The position numbers and the translations under genes are program-made. DNA of 64,000 nt from CAZKUR01 sp964556005. Its GTDB lineage: Bacteria > Bacteroidota > Ignavibacteria > Ignavibacteriales > Ignavibacteriaceae. Location of the stretch: NCBI GenBank assembly GCA_964556005.1, contig CAZKUR010000005.1, forward strand, positions 20,200-84,199. Direction: 5' to 3'. Positions 35,762 through 45,744 of this stretch are shown here, piece by piece (positions within the stretch are counted from its first letter, which is position 1; each line of letters opens with the position of its first letter). Below the pieces are notes generated by a model. That model ran no database searches and had not been told where the DNA came from. It saw only the letters and a program-made list of their open reading frames with translations.

Positions 35762-36340
35762 TTAATAAGCTCCGAATTTGAAAGTGAGTAAAAAATTTAA
35801 TCCCTGTAAATCATCTTTCGTTATGTTATAAGTTTCTTTATAGCTTGAAATAATCCTATAACTTATTCCTGCATCGGCATGAAGCCATTTAAAAAGTTCT
35901 GCTTCAAAGTTCAACCCAGGCTCCCAAACTAACAAATCGACACTTCCGTATTTTGTACTTGATTTATTCGGATTATAGAATTCCACTCCGCCTCCTGCAA
36001 AAATCATATCAAAAGTTAAATTATATTTACTTTGAGGCAGAAGTAAAAATTCGAATTCAAGTCCGCCGTAATTGAAATTAAACATTAAAGATTGGCTGCT
36101 TTGTTCGATGATGTACGGCGATTTCACATCACTTGTTAAAGCATAAATCCCGGCGCCTAAAACAAATCTTCTATTTATTATCCAGCCGCCTTTCCCGCCA
36201 ACCATTAAAGCCGGTTGATTGGCTAAATGTGTATATTTAAAAACAGGTGCGCCGAATGCTCCGCTTTCAAAACCTTGGGCATTAAGAGAGCCAATCAGCA
36301 GAATGCAAATTATTGATGTGCTATAATAAAATTTAATCAA
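35762..36340 (-). CDS. Small outer-membrane beta-barrel protein
   Basis: A 192-residue protein with a signal peptide (SIICILLIGSLNAQG). Alternating aromatic strands follow (LMVGGKGGWIINRRFVLGAGIYAL, FNFNYGGLEFEFLLL), and the C-terminus FLLTFKFGAY is aromatic-rich. This is the pattern of an eight-strand barrel without a recognised family. It is upstream of the DUF2279 gene and probably in the same transcript. Confidence 0.7.
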   Translation of the reverse strand: MIKFYYSTSIICILLIGSLNAQGFESGAFGAPVFKYTHLANQPALMVGGKGGWIINRRFVLGAGIYALTSDVKSPYIIEQSSQSLMFNFNYGGLEFEFLLLPQSKYNLTFDMIFAGGGVEFYNPNKSSTKYGSVDLLVWEPGLNFEAELFKWLHADAGISYRIISSYKETYNITKDDLQGLNFLLTFKFGAY

Positions 36341-36404
36341 ACTATCGTATTTTCAGAATGAATAATTAAAAGTATGCTATATTTTTTATAAAGTGCTGAC
36401 AATT

Positions 36405-37202
36405 TTACTTAAGATTTTTATTAAGAAAAGCATAAATTTCTTTCCATGCTTTTTCCGACACAGTCTTGCTGTAACCGGTTTTATTGCCCGGATTCATAAA
36501 CGCATGACTCACGCCTTTGTAATCTATTATTTTATTTTTTATCTCGGCTTTATTCAAAGCTTCTTTAAATTCTTCAACTACTTTCGGAGTGAAGTTTGGA
36601 TCTTTTCTTCCGAAAATTCCAAGGATAGGGCACTGAACTTTTTTTAGTTGATCTTGTTCGGTAACAGTGCTTCCATAATTTATAACACATGCAGCAAGGT
36701 TACTTTCATTCAAAGCGGTCAAGAGGGAATATCCTCCGCCCATGCACCAGCCGATCGAACCTATTTTTTGTTTATTTACTTTTTGCAAATTTGTAAGATA
36801 ATTATAAGCTGATTTTAGATCAGTAATTGCTCTGTCTTTCGGAACACTCATCATCAACTCGCGTGCGACTTTAGGATCATCAGTTGATTTGCCCCGGTAA
36901 AGATCAATCGCGAGTGAGACGTAACCTCTCTTGGCAAAATCGTCTGCATTTTGTTTTACCCAGGGTACTAATCCCCACCATTCATGGATAACTATTAAAG
37001 CCGGGAACGGACCTTTGCCTTCAGGCTGTGCAAGGTAAGCTGAGACAGTATCATTTCCGCTTAAATATTTTAAAGTAGAAGTTTTAATTTTATAATTCTG
37101 TCCTTTTCTCTGACCAAATAAATTAGCGCAAGAAAAAATTATTACGGCTGTTAAAAGCGGTAAAAATATTTTTGAACAAATTGAACCCGGATTCTTTAGC
37201 AT
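36405..37202 (-). CDS. Dienelactone hydrolase family protein, exported
   Basis: A 265-residue protein. The N-terminus has a hydrophobic segment ending FSCAN (possible lipidated Cys25). The hydrolase domain has Glu74 in IHEWWGL, the nucleophile Cys153 in GWCMGGG, Asp201 in GRKDPNF and His233 in SHAFMNPG, the Cys-Asp-His triad of DLH enzymes. The natural substrate in non-catabolic relatives is usually unknown. An envelope location is unusual compared with the classical cytoplasmic enzyme. It is transcribed alone. Confidence 0.88.
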   Translation of the reverse strand: MLKNPGSICSKIFLPLLTAVIIFSCANLFGQRKGQNYKIKTSTLKYLSGNDTVSAYLAQPEGKGPFPALIVIHEWWGLVPWVKQNADDFAKRGYVSLAIDLYRGKSTDDPKVARELMMSVPKDRAITDLKSAYNYLTNLQKVNKQKIGSIGWCMGGGYSLLTALNESNLAACVINYGSTVTEQDQLKKVQCPILGIFGRKDPNFTPKVVEEFKEALNKAEIKNKIIDYKGVSHAFMNPGNKTGYSKTVSEKAWKEIYAFLNKNLK

Positions 37203-37270
37203 AATTCACCTCTCGTTTTGTTAATACTTTCTATTGTACTGCCACTGACACTTCTTTACCATAAACTTAA

Positions 37271-37294
37271 CTGTCACGGACCATTCCGTGACAG
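37271..37294. repeat. Perfect 10-bp palindrome
   Basis: CTGTCACGGA, loop CCAT, TCCGTGACAG. It lies 70 bases upstream of the dienelactone hydrolase start and beside repeat copy B. A worn version with the same GACCATTCC centre is at 23989-24008. It could be an operator, a terminator lacking a T-run, or part of the mobile repeat. Confidence 0.6.
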
Positions 37295-37326
37295 TATAAA
37301 ACCGAAATTTATCAGAATGCCACAAC

Positions 37327-37456
37327 ATGGGTGACCAAAAGGAAGAAAAAAGTCATTGCGAATGAGTCTTCGAGTGAAGCAATCTTTTATTTTTATATTT
37401 AAAATGAGATTACTTCGCTTCGCTCGTAATGATGATATCACTTTTTGGTTACCCAT
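37327..37456. repeat. Nested inverted repeat, copy B, with extra outer arms
   Basis: The core is GTCATTGCGA (37352) to TCGTAATGAT (37432), with inner GAAGCAATCT and AGATTACTTC. A further outer pair, ATGGGTGACCAAAA (37327-37340) and TTTTGGTTACCCAT (37443-37456), has one mismatch, so the core sits inside a second palindrome. It is between the dienelactone hydrolase and the sortilin-like gene. A 60-codon frame across it is not a gene. Confidence 0.85.
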
Positions 37457-37489
37457 GCCGTGTAATGTTATTTATCTAATAGAGCTCTG

Positions 37490-40400
37490 TTAATCTTTTA
37501 ATCGAGCACTTTTTCTTGGTTTTCTTATTTCAAAATTTTGAGAACTCGATTCACCGTTAAATTGAATTTCAATAGTATACTTGCCCGGTCTCAAATAGAT
37601 TTTATTAGTTCCGGTCTTTTTGAATTTATATCTTTCCTTGGATTGTAAATTTTTATTTATAAAATCTTTATACTCATTTACATATATACTGTCGATAGTC
37701 AAATCATAGTTGAAATAATTTAAACCGTGATCACATGTATCATTAATTTGTTTCAGCAACATTCCGTCTTCTGTTTTTATTTTGATTTCAGGATAACCGT
37801 CTGCACCGGCGTAATATGTAAATACAAGTTTAGGCATATACGGTTTAGCCCATTCGTAGTGTTTGCTTCCCCAATTTTTGTTATAAGTTCTTGAAGAAAC
37901 CGGGAATAAGTAAACTTTTTTTGAAAGAAGTGTATCGGTTAACTTTTCAATATAACTTACATCACCCACATAAAGTGATCTTCCGTGTGTTCCCACTACG
38001 ATTTTTTTATCTCTCGGTTGAATCACAAGGTCATGAACGGGAACGGCAGGCATTCCTTTAAATAATCCCATAAATGAATTTCCTTTATCGAGAGATACAT
38101 ATAGCCCGTGATCCGTTCCTACATAAAGAATATTTTGGTTAACCGGATCTTCCCTAATTACATTAACTGATTCTTCCGGAAGATTGTCGCCGATTTTATC
38201 CCAGGTTTTCCCGTAATTTGTTGAACGGTAGATATAAGAATTGAAATCGTCCCAGCGGTAACCATTTAAAGTAACAAAAACGGTTGCTGTGTCGTATCTC
38301 GAGGCAATAACCCTGCTTACCCATAAATCCTGCGGCAGATCAACCGAAATTTTCGTCCAGGTACCACCACCGTCTTTTGTAACATAAACAAGACCATCAT
38401 CGCTGCCGGTATAAATTAATCCGAATTTTAGAGGTGATTCGTCAATGGAAGTCAAAGTACCATAAGGAACGTTTCCGTCTTTCTTACCTTGAGTTAAGTC
38501 GCCTGAAATATATTGATATGTTTTGCCCTGATCCAGTGATCTCATTAGCTTGTTTGTACCCATATAAAAAATATCATGATTATGGCTCGACAAATAAATC
38601 GGTGTTTCCCAATTAAATCGTAATGGTTTTTCTCCTAAGTTAGGATATGGTTTTACGGGGTCTGTTTCATCTTTAGAAAGATTTATTCGATAATAATATC
38701 CGAATTGGAATCCGGCATAAACAGTATTGTTATCAGCAGTATCAACTGCTACATCCATTCCGTCGCCGCCGAGAATAGATTTAAATGCATTATGACCGGA
38801 TGCGTACCATCCGTAACCCGGAACATTATCGCTTGGTCCCATCCACACTCCGTTATCCTGTAATCCGCCGAAAACGTTGAAAGGAGTTTTCATATCTACC
38901 GCCACCGAATAAAATTGTCCCACCGACGGTGTGTTGGCTTTAAAATAAGTTTTTCCGTTATCGTAAGAAATATTTAAACCGCCGTCATTGCCAACGATAA
39001 GATGACCGGGCCTGTTGGGATCGAGCCACAATGCGTGAAAATCACCGTGCAGATTTGCTGCATCGATAGATTTAAATGTCTTTCCTCCGTCTTCGGATTT
39101 TATTAATGGAACACCAAGCAGGAATATTTCCTTGTCATTATTAGGATTGACTCTTATTTCACCGAAATAATAACCGTATGAATAAAACATGTCATTAATA
39201 AAATTTTTATTCATTTTCTTCCAGCTTTTCCCGCCATTATCCGAACGGTAAACCTGTGCGCCGATTACAGGTGTTTCAAAAAGTTCGCTGTTTGCATCGC
39301 CAAGATAATCGACAAGAGCTTTTGGTTTTATTTTATTTTCTTTTATTAATTGAATTACTTTATCGACAGTATATTTTTCCGGGAAGTCGTGTCTATCCAA
39401 ATAACTTGCAATGTCGGATTTATCGATTTTCAGAAATTCTTCTTCGGTCATCTTGATTAAATTTTTTCTGTTAAGTGCATACTTTTCTTTTGTAGTATCT
39501 TCAGGTCTTTTATTTTGATTATCAACAACTGCATAAATAATTTGAGGATTTTTAGGATAAACCGCCAAACCGATTCTTCCGATTCCTTCTCCAGTTGGGA
39601 AACCACTCTCTTTAGTTGTAAGTAAATTCCATGAATCGCCGCCGTCAATACTTTTATAAATTCCTGATGTTTTTCCTGCACCAATAAAATTCCATGATCG
39701 TCTTATCCTGTACCACATTGCCGCATAAAATATTTTGGGGTTGGAAGGATCAACTGCCAAATCAATAGCACCAGTATTATCGTTGATGTACAACGTTTTC
39801 TTCCATGTTTTTCCGCCGTCGGTTGTTTTAAAAATTCCTCTTTCTTTATTTGGCGAATAAAGATGTCCCAATGCAGCAACTAAAACTATATTAGGATTAT
39901 CGGGATCGATTATTATTCTTCCGATATGCTGTGTTTCGGCTAATCCTACATTTTGCCATGTCTTCCCTGTATCGATACTTTTATAAATTCCAGTTCCCGC
40001 ATAAGATGATCTGCTTGAATTATTTTCGCCGGTGCCTACCCATATTGTCTCTCCGTGCTTCCAATCGACAGCGATATCTCCGATAGTCATTGACGCTTGA
40101 TTATCAAAAAGAGGTGAAAAGGAAATTCCATTATTTGTAGTCTTCCATAAACCACCGGATGCATATGCAACATAAAAAATTGTAGGATCGAAGGGGGAAA
40201 CACTTATATCAACTACTCTTCCGCTCATCACGGTCGGGCCGATTGATTTTAATTTTACATTTTTCAATAAAGAGTTTTTTTGAAGATTTAATCTTTGTTG
40301 GTAAGCTTTAAACCTTTGATTGGCGGAAGTATATGGATAAGGATTTTTAGTCTGGGTGAATGAAATTGAAATNNNNNNNNNNNNNNNNNNNNNNNNNNNN

Positions 40401-40563
40401 NNNNNNNNNNNNNNNNNNNNNNNNNNNNNNNNNNNNNNNNNNNNNNNNNNNNNNNNNNNNNNNNNNNNNNNNGATTGGCGGAAGTATATGGATAAGGATT
40501 TTTAGTCTGGGTGAATGAAATTGAAATCGAAAATAAAAGAAAAAGGGTAAATAAATATTTCAT
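37490..40563 (-). CDS. Sortilin/BNR-like secreted propeller protein, split by a scaffold gap
   Basis: The gap at 40373-40472 interrupts one gene. The 55 bases before and after the Ns are identical. Collapsing them gives a continuous 972-residue frame that starts at the ATG at 40563 with a signal peptide (KYLFTLFLLFSISISFTQ) and runs to the stop at 37490. Without this, the longer piece begins at a weak TTG (40267) without a signal. The body has many Asp-box motifs (KTTNNGISF, KSIDTGKTW, KTTDGGKTW, RSDNGGKSW, KSEDGGKTF), as in VPS10/sortilin-type and BNR glycosidase-like secreted proteins. The C-terminal about 130 residues form a separate beta domain ending EIRKPRKSARLKD. No T9SS signature is obvious. 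Confidence 0.88.
40373..40472. other. Scaffold gap, 100 Ns, with duplicated 55-base flanks
   Basis: The 55 bases at 40318-40372 recur exactly at 40473-40527, immediately on the other side of the Ns. Removing the Ns and one copy restores an uninterrupted reading frame. The gap is therefore an unmerged contig overlap rather than missing sequence; 55 is a common assembler k-mer length. Confidence 0.93.
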
Positions 40564-40649
40564 GAAATGACCTGGTTTATTTTAAATTCATAAATATTAA
40601 AAAAATTATAAAAATCTAAATTAATAAGCGGATATAATTATCAAAAAAT

Positions 40650-41417
40650 TTATTCATTAATTTTAAATTCAAACCTCGATTCAATCCATTTGTCGGTTTC
40701 CGTATCCAGTGACTTTTCAACAAATAAAACATTATCATTTTTATCAATTAAAATAACAGTTGACGACCTTGTTCCGTAAAATTCATTTTTAATAAAAACG
40801 GGGGCGGCGATTCTTTCGATTTCGATACCAACACCTGTATCCGGAAGTTCATTATCGGGTGGCACGGTTGTATCGGAAAGAAGTTCGAATAATTTATCAA
40901 CTGAAAGTTTATCATCTTTTATTATTTCTTTTAATGCATTTTTGCTTTTTACAACTTTTGTCCATGGAGTATCCAAAAGATGATTGCTCAAACCATAAAC
41001 ACCCGGTTTAAGCTTTTGCGGCTTTTCCAATCTGTTTGAAAAAAAATATAAGTCGCTTAATGTTCCTACAAGAAGATTGAAACCGTTATAATTTCCTGCA
41101 GCGTTTATTAAACTTTTTATATAATCCTCCGGACTTGTACTGCTTAATAAAAAATCTGTTGTGAGTTGTCCGCGTGAAGTTTTAGTTTTCTTTAATGATT
41201 CCGGGTCTCTAAAATTTGTAATTGCAGAGAACCTCCCGTTTTTTGAAATGCCAAGCCAGGTGCCTCCGGCTTCGAGATCTTTTCCGGCAAGAAGTTCCGG
41301 GTGATCATCCCAAAATTTTGCAGGCAAAGCCGGACGTTTGTAAAACTCATCCCGGTTTGCGGCAAGAATTAATTTATAATCAGGATGATAATTATTTGCA
41401 AAAACTATTAAACACAT
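40650..41417 (-). CDS. NRDE (TANGO2-like) protein
   Basis: A 255-residue protein starting CLIVFANNYHPDYKLILAANRDE, with Cys2 and the NRDE motif that names the family. LEAGGTWLGISKNGRFSAITNFRDP follows, then GLSNHLLDTPWTKV and, near the end, FYGTRSSTVILID. TANGO2 homologues have been linked to haem or acyl-CoA handling in eukaryotes; the bacterial role is unsettled. It starts two bases after the stop of the DUF84 gene, so the two are translated together. Confidence 0.9.
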   Translation of the reverse strand: MCLIVFANNYHPDYKLILAANRDEFYKRPALPAKFWDDHPELLAGKDLEAGGTWLGISKNGRFSAITNFRDPESLKKTKTSRGQLTTDFLLSSTSPEDYIKSLINAAGNYNGFNLLVGTLSDLYFFSNRLEKPQKLKPGVYGLSNHLLDTPWTKVVKSKNALKEIIKDDKLSVDKLFELLSDTTVPPDNELPDTGVGIEIERIAAPVFIKNEFYGTRSSTVILIDKNDNVLFVEKSLDTETDKWIESRFEFKINE

Positions 41418-41419
41418 TT

Positions 41420-41971
41420 TTATTTTTCTTTATTATTAGAAGGGAAAAATTCTTTATGAAGAAAAGGAATTAACGCTGTTATTAAACCGGGGACGTAAAG
41501 ACCTTTCCGGTGCATCTCCCCGTTAGTAAAGAAACCGATTGCTCCTTCTTTTTGCTTGGTATTATTCTTCCCGGTTATTTCATCCATAACATCTCCCAAT
41601 TCTTTTCCGTTTAATAATTCTTTAATGATTGAATCCGGTAGTTGGAAAAGAGGTGAAGTGCCATAACCGAAATGGCTTTTTTTATCACTGATGCACATAC
41701 ACCCGAATCCGAACCATGTATTATAAATTTGGATTATCCCCCCTTCAATTCCTACAAAGAAATCTGCGTTATAGTTTTCCGATGAATTTAATTCCAGAAG
41801 CTCCTTCACCCTGTTTTTCGCACCGTCGAAAGTTTCATTATTAACAGGCTGAACCGGAACGCCGGAATTAACATTAACCCCAAGAACTTCAATATCCCGA
41901 AAATATTTAGAGAACGCTTCTTTTACGGAATTTATCTTTACAGGATTTTGAGAACCGACAAGAATTTTCAT
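41420..41971 (-). CDS. yjjX: Inosine/xanthosine triphosphatase (DUF84)
   Basis: A 183-residue protein with the YjjX pattern: ILVGSQNPVKINSVKEAF at the N-terminus, VNSGVPVQPVNNETFDGAKNRVKE, DFFVGIEGGI and GKELGDVMDEITGKNNTKQKEGAIGFFT. It hydrolyses non-canonical purine triphosphates (ITP/XTP) to protect nucleic acids. All acidic metal-site residues in these blocks are present. The NRDE gene follows two bases after the stop. Confidence 0.92.
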   Translation of the reverse strand: MKILVGSQNPVKINSVKEAFSKYFRDIEVLGVNVNSGVPVQPVNNETFDGAKNRVKELLELNSSENYNADFFVGIEGGIIQIYNTWFGFGCMCISDKKSHFGYGTSPLFQLPDSIIKELLNGKELGDVMDEITGKNNTKQKEGAIGFFTNGEMHRKGLYVPGLITALIPFLHKEFFPSNNKEK

Positions 41972-42032
41972 TGAGATCTTTTGTTAAAAAAATAAAAACG
42001 AATTTATAAAAAAGTACTTTTGTAAAATAAAA

Positions 42033-42061
42033 AAGCCTGCCGAATTAATTACGGCAGGCTT
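42033..42061 (-). terminator. Terminator of DUF427 gene
   Basis: AAGCCTGCCG and CGGCAGGCTT form a perfect ten-pair stem with a nine-base loop, 24 bases past the DUF427 stop. On the minus strand it is followed by a T-run, making a strong intrinsic terminator. Confidence 0.88.
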
Positions 42062-42084
42062 AAACATAAGAAAGAAATTTTTAT

Positions 42085-42372
42085 TTATGAATTTACCACA
42101 TCAACATCACTGCCGAATGCCAAATATCCTTTTAAATGCTCAGAGGATTTTTCAGGATGCGGATAGTACCAGGCAGCGTTCCACATAGTTTTATCATTTA
42201 CGCGGATATTATAAAAATCAGCAGTACCTACATTTAAATCCACACGGTGAGTATAGCTTTTCTTAAAATATTTTTTATTTATGGATTTTATAGGGAAGAA
42301 ATCTTTGCCGTTAACACTTTTAATTTTAGTGCTTTCGGCTAAAATTTCACCATTCCAAACTGCTTTGTGCAT
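42085..42372 (-). CDS. DUF427 protein
   Basis: A 95-residue protein. KAVWNGEILAESTKIKSVNGKDFFPIKSINKKYF and GTADFYNIRVNDKTMWNAAWYYPHP are the two halves of the DUF427 domain, a small beta-barrel of unknown activity. KGYLAFGS near the end also fits. It is a single-gene transcript with a strong terminator. A 519-base gap separates it from the next gene, transcribed divergently. Confidence 0.9.
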   Translation of the reverse strand: MHKAVWNGEILAESTKIKSVNGKDFFPIKSINKKYFKKSYTHRVDLNVGTADFYNIRVNDKTMWNAAWYYPHPEKSSEHLKGYLAFGSDVDVVNS

Positions 42373-42543
42373 ATTGAACTCCTATTATTTAAGAATTAAC
42401 AAATAAGTGAAAAATATTTACACCATTTGCGGAAAAATTATAAGTTACCGGTAAAATGAATCGTCTTTAATATTAATAAATATTTTTACAAACAATTTCA
42501 AGAGAAAATTTGTTCTATTTGAGCATTTTTTAGAATAATTGCA

Positions 42544-42573
42544 TTGACTTTATTGCAGGATTAAATATCTTTG
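42544..42573 (+). promoter_or_regulatory. Candidate Bacteroidota-type promoter in long leader
   Basis: The 519-base region 42373-42891 has no gene. It holds TTG at 42544-42546 and TATCTTTG at 42566-42573 with a 19-base spacer, fitting the TTTG / TAnnTTTG pattern of Bacteroidota sigma-A promoters. It lies about 320 bases before the TonB receptor ATG, so the leader would be long. Such short motifs occur by chance in AT-rich DNA, so the call is weak. Confidence 0.3.
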
Positions 42574-42891
42574 AATGATTATTTTTAACTAAATTGAGGA
42601 CTTTTATAAAATAAGCTACTACTTCAAGTTTTATCCTTCTCCAATACCTATATATTTTTTATACAGTCATTTATTGATAAAATTTAGGAGGTTGTGCTTG
42701 TTTTAAAATGATATCCTAATTTTAAAAATAAAATCTTTTTGAGCAAATAAATACTGGATAAATGAAACAATTCATCTCAGATTTTTTAGCGGGAAATTCG
42801 CTAACTTTTTTTTTAAAATTTTACACCGAGAAGTTTTTTCCTGTTTACCATCCGTTAGGGCAAATTAATTTTGTTTACATAGGAGCCGAGT

Positions 42892-45729
42892 ATGAGTAAA
42901 TATTCTACAATAATTTTAATACTATTTTTTGCATTTGCAAATTTTATTATTGCTGGTACTACCGGTAAAATAGCAGGAAGGATTATAGATAAAACAACCG
43001 GCGAACCGCTTCCTTTTGTTAATGTAATTATTGTCGGTACTACACAGGGCGCAGCTTCCGATATCGACGGATATTACAATATACTTAATCTTTCCCCGGA
43101 TACATATTCGGTAAAAGCATCTGCTATCGGATATAACAGCATGGTGGTAGAAAATGTTAAAGTCTCAATTGACTTTACAACAAAGGTTAATTTTGCATTA
43201 ACTCCTTCCAGCGTTGAATTAGGGCAGGAAGTTGTTGTAACTGCTTCAAGGCCGCTTGTACAAAAAGATTTAACTTCATCTACCTCAACCATCAATTCAC
43301 AAGATATTCAAGCACTGCCGATTACCAGTTTCCAGGATGCATTGCAACTGCAGGCCGGAATTGTGAAAGATCAGAATGGAGCATTTCATTTTAGAGGCGG
43401 CAGGTCGGGTGAAGTTTCTTACTGGATTGACGGAGTTCCCGTAACAAATTCATACGACGGCAGCACAGTTGTCGACGTTAATAAAAATTCAATCCAGGAA
43501 ATGCAGCTTGTTACCGGTGCATTCAATGCAGAATACGGACAGGCTATGAGCGGAATTGTCAACATAGCTACAAAATCAGGAGGCAATCAAACACACGGAA
43601 ATATAACAGCTTACTCGGGAGCATATTTAACTCAGAATTCGGATATCTTTTACGGAACCCAAAAGGTCGATCCTTTTTCAAGCAGCACTCAAAATAAAAT
43701 CGATTGGCTGGAAGGTTCGTTGAACGGCCCGATCATAAATGATTTGCTGTTTTATTATGCTGATTTACGTTATTATTATACCGGAGGCTATCTTTTCGGG
43801 CAGCGGAAATACAATACATCTGACATTGCAAATACTGTTGATGTCAATCCTGCAAATTGGGTAATCCAGCAAACCGGCGACGGCTCAGTTGTTTCAATGG
43901 CGCCTTTAATGGAAGGATATGCGCAGGGAAAGTTGACTTTGAAGCTCACTCCTGCTTTTAAAATTTCTTATGATTACATTTTGGATAATACCCGCGGAAA
44001 AAATTATGATTTTGCATATAAATATAATCCCGACGGATTATTAAGTAATTTCAAGAAAGGTTATTTAAATTCTTTAACCATAACCCATGCAGTGAGCAGT
44101 TCGACTTTTTATACCGTAGGCATTTCCAATTATTTTACCGACTATAGAGAATATCTTGATCAGAATTCATTTTCTCTTTCGGATCTTTTTACACGTAAGG
44201 ATCCTTTTGATCAAAAATATGTACATACAAAACTGTTACAGCCTCCTGAAGCAACTTTTCTTACAGGCGGAACAAATATGGCTCATAATGTAAGGAATAC
44301 AAATACATACGTTGCAAAATTTGATCTCACCAGCCAGATAACTAATAACCATGAAATTAAAACCGGAGTGTTATTTAATTATTACACACTCTTTCTGCAT
44401 AATATAAATTTACATATGGGTCAGTTAGATAATAACCGCGATCCGGTAACAGACGGAAAAGCGTTTTTAGAATCTCCGGTTGTTATACCATCTATTGAAA
44501 GCCATGATAATTTACAATACCAGCACAATCCCTGGCAGTTTGCATTCTATGCACAAGATAAAATGGAGTACCAGTCTTTAATCGTAAATTTCGGTTTGCG
44601 CTTCGATTACTTCCATCCAGACGGCCAAGTATTGGCTGATCCTTCCGATCCTAATATTTACCTGCCGTTAAGACCGCAGAACCAGGACAGCGTTGTAGCA
44701 CCCGGTGGAACGCATGCACAGGCTGTTGCTCAAAGGATGAAATATTGGTATAAAAATGCTTCCGATAAATGGCAGGTTAGTCCGAGGTTAGGAGTTTCTT
44801 TCCCGATAACTGATCGCGGTGTAATTCATTTTTCTTACGGTCTATTTTTCCAGCTCCCGTCATTTGAAAGGTTATACGAAAACCCGGGATATAAGCTTGC
44901 CGTCACCGGTGGAAATACAAGCCTTGGAATAATCGGTAATCCTGATATTAATCCGGAACAAACAACAAGCGGAGAATTAGGTCTGCAGCAGCAGTTAACG
45001 GATGATATTGCAATCGACATTACCGGTTATTTTAGAGATATAAGAAACCTGGCCGGAACATTGAATAAAATTCAGTATGTATTCGGCGGCTCAAAAATTT
45101 ACAGTGAATATGAAAATACCGATTTTGGTTTTATAAGAGGAATTGTTTTATCAATTGATAAAAGATTTTCCGATGGTATCTCGGCTACTCTTGATTATAC
45201 ATTTCAATTAGCAAAAGGAAATGCCTCTGACCCGGCTGCTGCCTATAATTTACGGAACAGCGGCGTTCAAGCCGAGACTCAATTAATACCTCTTGATTGG
45301 GACCAAACACATACGGTAAACGCCACTTTCAATTATGTTGATAGAACAGCAAATTGGGGCGGCAGCGTAGTTTTTAGGTTCAGTACCGGGCAGCCATATA
45401 CTCCGCAGAATATTACTAATGTAGGCACGCTGGTTTATAATTCCCAGAATAAGCCCTCAAATACCGATGTTGATCTTAATCTTTATAAGGACTTCACTGT
45501 CGGCCCTTCTACATTTTCGATTTTTTTGAGAATAAATAATTTACTCGATACTAAAAATGCTACACAAGTTTTTACCGATACAGGCCAGCCTGACTGGTCG
45601 CTCGAGGAGCAGCAAAAATTAAGAATCAATACTCCGTCCAAGATATCTTCGATACAAGATTGGTATGTTAGGCCGAATTATTATTCCGAACCGAGAAGAG
45701 TAGAATTAGGTACAACAATTTCATTTTAA
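42892..45729 (+). CDS. TonB-dependent receptor with CarboxypepD-like N-terminal domain
   Basis: A 945-residue outer-membrane protein. Signal peptide, then a CarboxypepD_reg-like domain at about 23-110 (GKIAGRIIDKTTGEPLPFVNVII, DGYYNILNLSPDTYSVKASAIGY). The plug follows (LPITSFQDALQLQAGIVKDQNGAFHFRGGRSGEV; GAFNAEYGQAMSGIVNIATKSGG), then the barrel ending RRVELGTTISF. Receptors with this N-terminal domain include SusC-like and peptide or polymer importers, but no SusD partner is adjacent. The next gene begins 15 bases later, and a PorV-like gene follows, forming an outer-membrane operon. Ligand unknown. Confidence 0.92.
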   Translation: MSKYSTIILILFFAFANFIIAGTTGKIAGRIIDKTTGEPLPFVNVIIVGTTQGAASDIDGYYNILNLSPDTYSVKASAIGYNSMVVENVKVSIDFTTKVNFALTPSSVELGQEVVVTASRPLVQKDLTSSTSTINSQDIQALPITSFQDALQLQAGIVKDQNGAFHFRGGRSGEVSYWIDGVPVTNSYDGSTVVDVNKNSIQEMQLVTGAFNAEYGQAMSGIVNIATKSGGNQTHGNITAYSGAYLTQNSDIFYGTQKVDPFSSSTQNKIDWLEGSLNGPIINDLLFYYADLRYYYTGGYLFGQRKYNTSDIANTVDVNPANWVIQQTGDGSVVSMAPLMEGYAQGKLTLKLTPAFKISYDYILDNTRGKNYDFAYKYNPDGLLSNFKKGYLNSLTITHAVSSSTFYTVGISNYFTDYREYLDQNSFSLSDLFTRKDPFDQKYVHTKLLQPPEATFLTGGTNMAHNVRNTNTYVAKFDLTSQITNNHEIKTGVLFNYYTLFLHNINLHMGQLDNNRDPVTDGKAFLESPVVIPSIESHDNLQYQHNPWQFAFYAQDKMEYQSLIVNFGLRFDYFHPDGQVLADPSDPNIYLPLRPQNQDSVVAPGGTHAQAVAQRMKYWYKNASDKWQVSPRLGVSFPITDRGVIHFSYGLFFQLPSFERLYENPGYKLAVTGGNTSLGIIGNPDINPEQTTSGELGLQQQLTDDIAIDITGYFRDIRNLAGTLNKIQYVFGGSKIYSEYENTDFGFIRGIVLSIDKRFSDGISATLDYTFQLAKGNASDPAAAYNLRNSGVQAETQLIPLDWDQTHTVNATFNYVDRTANWGGSVVFRFSTGQPYTPQNITNVGTLVYNSQNKPSNTDVDLNLYKDFTVGPSTFSIFLRINNLLDTKNATQVFTDTGQPDWSLEEQQKLRINTPSKISSIQDWYVRPNYYSEPRRVELGTTISF

Positions 45730-45744
45730 GTTGCAGGTTTAAAA

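Noticed and set aside
37274..37456. 60-codon minus-strand frame
   Set aside because: It is a translation of repeat copy B and the nearby palindrome.
40288..40563. Separate 91-residue gene
   Set aside because: It is the signal-peptide end of the sortilin-like gene, separated by an assembly artefact.
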